Program-made: the position numbers and the translations under genes
DNA from: Earliella scabrosa
Taxonomy: Eukaryota; Basidiomycota; Agaricomycetes; Polyporales; Polyporaceae
DNA: 64,000 bases
NCBI GenBank assembly: GCA_022605405.1
Contig: JABYQQ010000009.1
Coordinates: 682,001 to 746,000 of the forward strand
Reading direction: 5' to 3'
Shown: positions 59,096 through 64,000 of the stretch, one piece after another
Layout: every line of letters begins with the position of its first letter
How positions within the stretch are numbered: the first letter of the stretch is position 1
Notes under the pieces: model-generated
What the model was told of the DNA's origin: nothing
Database searches by the model: none
What the model saw: only the letters and a program-made list of their open reading frames with translations

Positions 59096-59338
59096 CAAGA
59101 ACAAGCGAGAGCGACGTTGGAGCTACCAGAACAGTGTCAGAAAGAGGGAGAGGACGGAGGATAAGCCTTCTGTCCAAATTGTCCAATTGCCAAGAACCTT
59201 CAAGGAACCGGGCCGGCCCGGGTAACACACAGACGCGGTCACATGCTTAGACGCGCCAAGCACGCGTACGAATCCACGAGTGCCGACTCCTACATAAAAA
59301 CCCCACGATTCCATCGAAGTCCGTGGAATCCCAGCTCT

Positions 59339-61244
59339 TCATGACCGCATTACATGATACCCATTGCAGAACCTCCTGTACTCGATGAACCTGGAGCTGA
59401 GAGAGTATGACACGTGAGCCGCGCTTTACATGAAGGATGAAGAAAGATCAATAACTCACCGTTCTTTGCGCACAAATGCAGCTCGGATAGCTGGCATGGT
59501 GCTCTCCAGGTGTTCTTTCTGATGACCCGTGGATTTCTCGTAGGTCGAATCGGATCTGCATTGGTCTGCCCACGCGCGCTCTTCCGCGCGCACGCCAGCA
59601 ATCATCCTCACCAGATCGAAGACCTCTGTCCAACGTGAGTACTGGATGTCATCCTCGCTGGGCTCCTCGTCCTCGTCCTCGTCTGCGTCGCTGTCGAACC
59701 CTCCAGACCAGCGCGTCTCGATGTCTTGTAGCAACGGAAAGAGATGGGAGAGGTACATGGCGACGGTGAGTGGATTATCGATTTCTGAATAGCCAAGCTT
59801 GAGAGCCGTCATGCGCGATACAGAGCCGCTCAGAGCGGGAGCAATGATTGGAGGGATGAGCGTCGAGAAACCTTCGATAGTGAGTGAGACATCCAGGGTC
59901 TCCAGGGTCGGGCGGTCGAACGCAACATAAGACAGCACTCCCAGTGATGTTGAACACGAGCTACCGTTGAGTCGCAGCTCAACGAGTCGGGGGAATGCCC
60001 TAAGGAGAATGCGCAAGGTGCGGTCGTCTACCGCAATAGGACCCAGGTCCACCACTGTGAGCTGTGTCAACTTGAGCAGAGGGGTGAGGAGTTCAGTGGG
60101 TATGCTGAATAACCGCGCGTCCAGTCGATCATCACGAACACCTGTTACGTGAAGTTTGAAGGTCTCAAGACGTGATTGAGATTCTGAGAGCGCTGTGAAG
60201 AGCTGCTGGATAGCTGCCACAGTGACCTGCGCCCGAACGAGCGTGTGCAAGCCTTCCAGTGTGGCGGGCGGTATCAGACGTAATAGGGCAGACACTCCGT
60301 CTATTGAGTCCGTGTGGACATGGAGTCGTTGAAGATGCCTTGCTAGGATCGTGGCGGGACGTCCATTGATATCCACCATGGTGATCAGCACCTCATGGTG
60401 GACTTTCATCAGATGCGCTGGACAGCTCGTGAGAAGCGATTTTCAAACGCATGTCCCGGGAAAGTTCTCACCGTAGATCACAGTGCTCAGAAAAACTCTA
60501 GCTTGAGGATCCTCCGGACACCCCTTCACTGCGATGGAGGCGTTGCGTAGATGGACGCAATGTCCCAGCAGCTCAAGAATCTCCAGCGTTTTCGTCCGCC
60601 TCGTGGGGATGAGGTCCTGTGGTGATGAAATCCTGAGAGTGACATCTTGGAGCGAGGAGGTGGGTATGAAGTGTCGACTAGGTACGGGGCCGCTGGATCC
60701 ACAGTGGATGACTGCGTAGCGCAGCATGGGGAACACGGCAGATGCCGTTTCAGATCCTGAACAGAAACGTTCGAAGGCGGCCAGGATGTCCTCATGAACG
60801 CCAACTGAACGAATCCGAGCATAGAACGCCGATCTCATCTTTGACGTATCCCCTCCGACAACTCGTACCCTAGAGCCGTATGCAGCGAATCGGGAGAAGT
60901 CCGTTGCAATCAGCTCCCTCGTTGGTTCCTGTAATTTTCAATGAGCTTCCTCATGTCATGGGGGTGACCTGGACGCTGCTTACCAGTACGTCTGAAGCAG
61001 TGTCGTCCTGACGGGTTCGGATCCACGAGTCTCGCGGTAGGGTGTATACGATTGGCGTCAGACTTGGCATCTCAGCCCAGAGTTCATCCAGGGCCGCCTC
61101 GGAGAGGGAGCGGCACGTTGTTGTGAGGGCAAGAATGGCATGCCATTCTTCGATCTTGTCGAAAGTCGTAGCGCGAGCCATGAGGACCAATATGATGAGC
61201 TTCAATAGATCCGGCGAGAGGTGCTGCAGGTTCCTTAGTGCCAT
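59339..61244 (-). CDS. F-box/LRR-type protein, family A member 3
   Basis: Four exons (61244-60984, 60928-60472, 60417-59460, 59396-59339) give 577 residues. F-box-like start MALRNLQHLSPDLLKLIILV, TTTCRSLSEAALDELWAEMP, then EPTRELIATDFSRF, LRR-like strands (LEGLHTLVRAQ, LTVVDLGPIA, LVELRLNGSS) and the family motif KLGYSEIDNPLTVAMYLSHL. An acidic insert (SDADEDEDEEPSEDD) lies before the C-terminus. The short last exon gives SRFIEYRRFCNGYHVMRS. Unlike its neighbours it has an extra intron (60471-60418) in the middle of the LRR part. Confidence 0.78.
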
Positions 61245-61609
61245 AGCTATGAACGTGGCACTGTGCCACTATGGAGTGGCTCAGAGGTTTGAGATGGAGT
61301 GAGTGATGGATGAACGGGCAACAACGAGTCAGAGGATACGGGGGTTATGTACTGCACCTGCCATTGTGTTGCGTCTTTGGCCGCTGCATCTATTGTATGG
61401 ATGTGCCCCCTATCTCCCTTTGGTTGTCGATCACAATGAAGGTCATAGCGTTGAAGCTGCGGAGGTCATGACGGTTTCCGGCAGACTGGAGTCAATGAGC
61501 AGCCGAAGTCTGTCTGGATTGCATCCGCCTTTGATCTGGTCTATGGTTAGCACACACAAAGGGTACACAAAACTGATTCTTTGATTACGATCACCGCTTC
61601 AATACTTCC
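61245..61609. other. Intergenic region between F-box members 3 and 4
   Basis: Short spacer between same-strand paralogs; no coding signal. Confidence 0.5.
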
Positions 61610-63595
61610 TCAAGTCAGGTCGTACATCTCTGTTCTACAGAACGTGTGCAATACCAGCTCTCTCGCGCTATACCACCAGCGCAGCCAAGTACAATGAGCA
61701 AGAGATGGAAACGGACCAAAAGAGAAGACAAACTCACCGCTCCTTGCTCGCAAACCGTTCCCTCATCTCAAGCATTTGCGCGTTCTCCATCGCCGCTATC
61801 ATTGGATCTGCATCCTCGTCGAGTGGGATCGGATCCGCATCCTGGTATGCTTTTCGTTCTTGAAAGCGCACGTCCACAAACGTGGGAATCAACCGCTCCA
61901 CCTCCTCCCAACGGCGGAACTGCTCCTCCGATTCATTGTCGAGGAAGCGAAATATATCGCGCCACTCATTCGAAATGCATGCCAGGTCTGGAAAGAGGTC
62001 GGAAAGATATGCAGCAACCGCCGCGGGATTGCTGATCGTCGAATAGCCGACTTCGAGGGTCTTGAGCGGCGAGTCCGAAAGACCGAATGCGAATGGGATA
62101 CTTGGGACCTGCGAGAGAGGGGGCAGGGGGACGTTGGTATTGACCGGCAGCGTGAGGGCCTGGAGGTGCTTGCACCGATGGGCGAAGTATGCGAGCGACG
62201 AGAGGGAGACGAGATGCGGAGCGTCACGAACATCGCAGTACTCGCCAATGGTGAGGCTGACGAGTTTCGGCCAAGCCATGGACATGTCTTGAACGAGAGG
62301 ATCGTCGACGGCAATGCGAAACTCGCCAATGTTCAACTCGGACAGTTGAGAGAGGCGGAGTAGGGGTACCAACATCGAGGCCGGGGCTTCTCCAGCCTGG
62401 GACCCATTTTGAGGCACGCCGGAGTATGGGATATGTACTAGGTCGAGCGCTTTCAGCTGGGGATGTCGCTCGGCCAAGCCGGCAAACATCTTGTGTATGG
62501 ATTGATGGGATGCGCGATGTGTGAGCCTGACCTTCAGGCCTTCTAAGCGCACACCCGCGATGCGATGTAGGAGGCTGTCGACTGCTTCCGCTGCATCCAT
62601 GGTGAGAGAAGCGTGGCGGAGAGGCTTTGGACGCTGGGGGAGTAGCGGTAGCTCAGAATCGTGTTGAACACCTAGATGAAGTCCACTATCGAGGGACATC
62701 TTCAAGCGTTCGAGCGCAGGCAGGTTTTCAAGTAGAGCTGATTGTGGGTTAGGCCGCGCTCTATGACAAAGAAGAGATGGACGACACATACCCGAGATGG
62801 TGGCAGTCAAATTGGCTCCCAGATATCCCGGTCCGTAAGGATATGGCAAAGACCATAGCTCGAGGTCTCGCAAGTGCCCGCAGTGGTGTATCACTTTCAG
62901 GCCTTGCAGAAGGTCTTGTTCGGGTACAGGCGCATTCTGATGGAGACATATGCGATAGGAGACTTGTCTGAGCGATGGGGAGATAAAGGCGGTGGTCGGG
63001 ACGAGACCATGATGGTCATACCTGATGACCATACTCTGAAGGTTGGGTGTAATAAGGGACGTTCCATGAGCAGCTTCCAGTGCTTGCATCAGGTCGGAGT
63101 GCACACGCATCGACCGCATACGAGGATAAGAGTTGCTCCGGGTCGAGTCAGAGAAGCCCATGCATTTCACCCGGACCGCGTAATGGTGAAAACGACCTAG
63201 ATCTCCCGGGGCGATGGGGCCTACGAGCCTCTGAGAGAGTAATAATGAGCCTACATGTGATGTAATGTACAGTGGGCTGCACTCACCATGGTTCGTATCG
63301 GCGTGCTTGCGTGAGGGTCTCTAGCATCGGTATCCTCTATGGTCCACATATGACGGGGAAGGGTGTACACGAGAGGCGCGATACTAGGAAGTTCCTCCCA
63401 AAGCCAGTTTAGAGCCAGATCTGACAGGGTGCGACACGTCCTCGTCAGTGATACAAGAGCATCTATATCGGCGGCACGGTAATAGCTCCAATCATCTTCA
63501 TCTTCGCTGTAGGAAGGGGCCAGGGTCACGATAGGGAAGACGATGAGGGTCAGCAACTCTATTGGAAGATCTTGGAGGCCAGTCTGGGAGGACAT
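61610..63595 (-). CDS. F-box/LRR-type protein, family A member 4
   Basis: Four exons (63595-63287, 63230-62792, 62737-61738, 61667-61610) give 601 residues. F-box-like start MSSQTGLQDLPIELLTLIVF, then TRTCRTLSDLALNWLWEELP and SIAPLVYTLPRHMW. Next RLVGPIAPGDLGRF, and LRR-like strands (LRDLELWSLP, LERLKMSLDSG, LSELNIGEFR, LVSLTIGEYC) and VGYSTISNPAAVAAYLSDLF. The 54-nt intron at 62791-62738 is a multiple of three with no stop, so a naive reading would include it; it has GTATGT and CAG ends and the paralogs lack the segment. The last exon encodes ARELVLHTFCRTEMYDLT. Confidence 0.8.
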
Positions 63596-64000
63596 GAAGG
63601 CGAGAGATCTGATGGTGTGCAATGTGTGGCTTGTGATGTGTGGCTCATGAAAGCGCAAACGGACAATGGCGCGTTCGTGGCGCCGGCAGCATATGCAACG
63701 CGCGTCACGCGACTCCCACGCCACGTTGGTTGCTAAGAAGCGACTTGTGTATTGGACAAATCCTTGGGGTGGAAGCTACGTAGTTCACTAGCACAACGGG
63801 TGAAATCGGAGAGCAAAACGGTCTAAGGACATTGATGTCAGCCCATGCTCAGTAGCTTCGTTAAGACATAGCCCTCGAGCTGCCTACAGATTGAACAGCG
63901 CGAATTACAACCAATGTTGCCAGTGTTGGCCCCGCGCGTGACCGTCCATCGTCCGGAGCCGTGCTTCTGCGTGCTTGAACTACGCGATCATCGATGCCAG
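63596..64000. other. Right end of the window
   Basis: Upstream flank of the last F-box gene; no coding signal recognised up to the edge. Confidence 0.5.

Noticed and set aside
62738..62791. Reading the 54-nt stretch as part of the F-box protein
   Set aside because: It is open and a multiple of three, but has GTATGT/CAG ends and no counterpart in the paralogs, so it is treated as an intron.
1..64000. tRNA, rRNA, CRISPR arrays, intact transposons or LTRs
   Set aside because: Reading for box A/B motifs, long terminal repeats, transposase or reverse transcriptase motifs gave nothing convincing. A tRNAscan and a repeat-library search would be decisive.

Overview
This window is nuclear DNA from a filamentous basidiomycete. 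It is most likely an Agaricomycete, and the gene content fits a wood-decay polypore; that placement is inferred from gene families, not from a search. The evidence is GC-rich sequence, multi-exon genes with introns of about 50-70 bp, DUF6533/DUF6534 membrane proteins, secreted AA3_2-type GMC oxidoreductases, and F-box/LRR paralogs typical of mushroom genomes. I read 21 supported genes by joining exons across both strands and checking that every junction keeps frame, plus one weak gene model and one composite relic.

There are two kinds of territory. Housekeeping genes: YAE1-like (1-550, runs off the left edge), NADPH-cytochrome P450 reductase (1892-4251), SHE9/MDM33-like (4641-5917), an RRN5-like UAF subunit (25666-28311), PRP6/prp1 splicing factor (29803-33338), a GPI-anchored A1 aspartic protease (34262-36496), a HIT protein and a divergently placed methyltransferase (40635-43622), and DDB1 (48333-52875). 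Accessory territory: DUF6534-1, GMC-1 and methyltransferase-1 (7610-14405); DUF6534-2, GMC-2, an F-box/LRR gene and methyltransferase-2 (16010-24819); an F-box/LRR gene (37873-39959); a DUF6533 gene (45993-47955); a third GMC gene (53147-55802); and three clustered F-box/LRR genes (57140-63595).

The most striking structure is a tandem duplication of a three-gene block, in which a seven-helix DUF6534 protein, a secreted AAO-like oxidoreductase and a soluble SAM methyltransferase appear twice in the same order and orientation. Most exon lengths are conserved nucleotide for nucleotide between copies. An F-box gene sits inside the second block, and further GMC and F-box copies, plus a fused GMC/F-box relic at 28800-29090, lie elsewhere in the window.

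Other points of interest are a 4-nt micro-exon in the methyltransferase at 42299, a duplicated exon with a stop codon inside a HIT-gene intron, a shared C-terminal tail in four F-box paralogs that depends on a tiny last exon, a GC-AG intron in DUF6534-2, a Lys-Arg-ended repeat in the protease pro-region, and an unresolved exon junction in the DUF6533 gene. I saw no tRNA, rRNA, intact transposon or CRISPR array.
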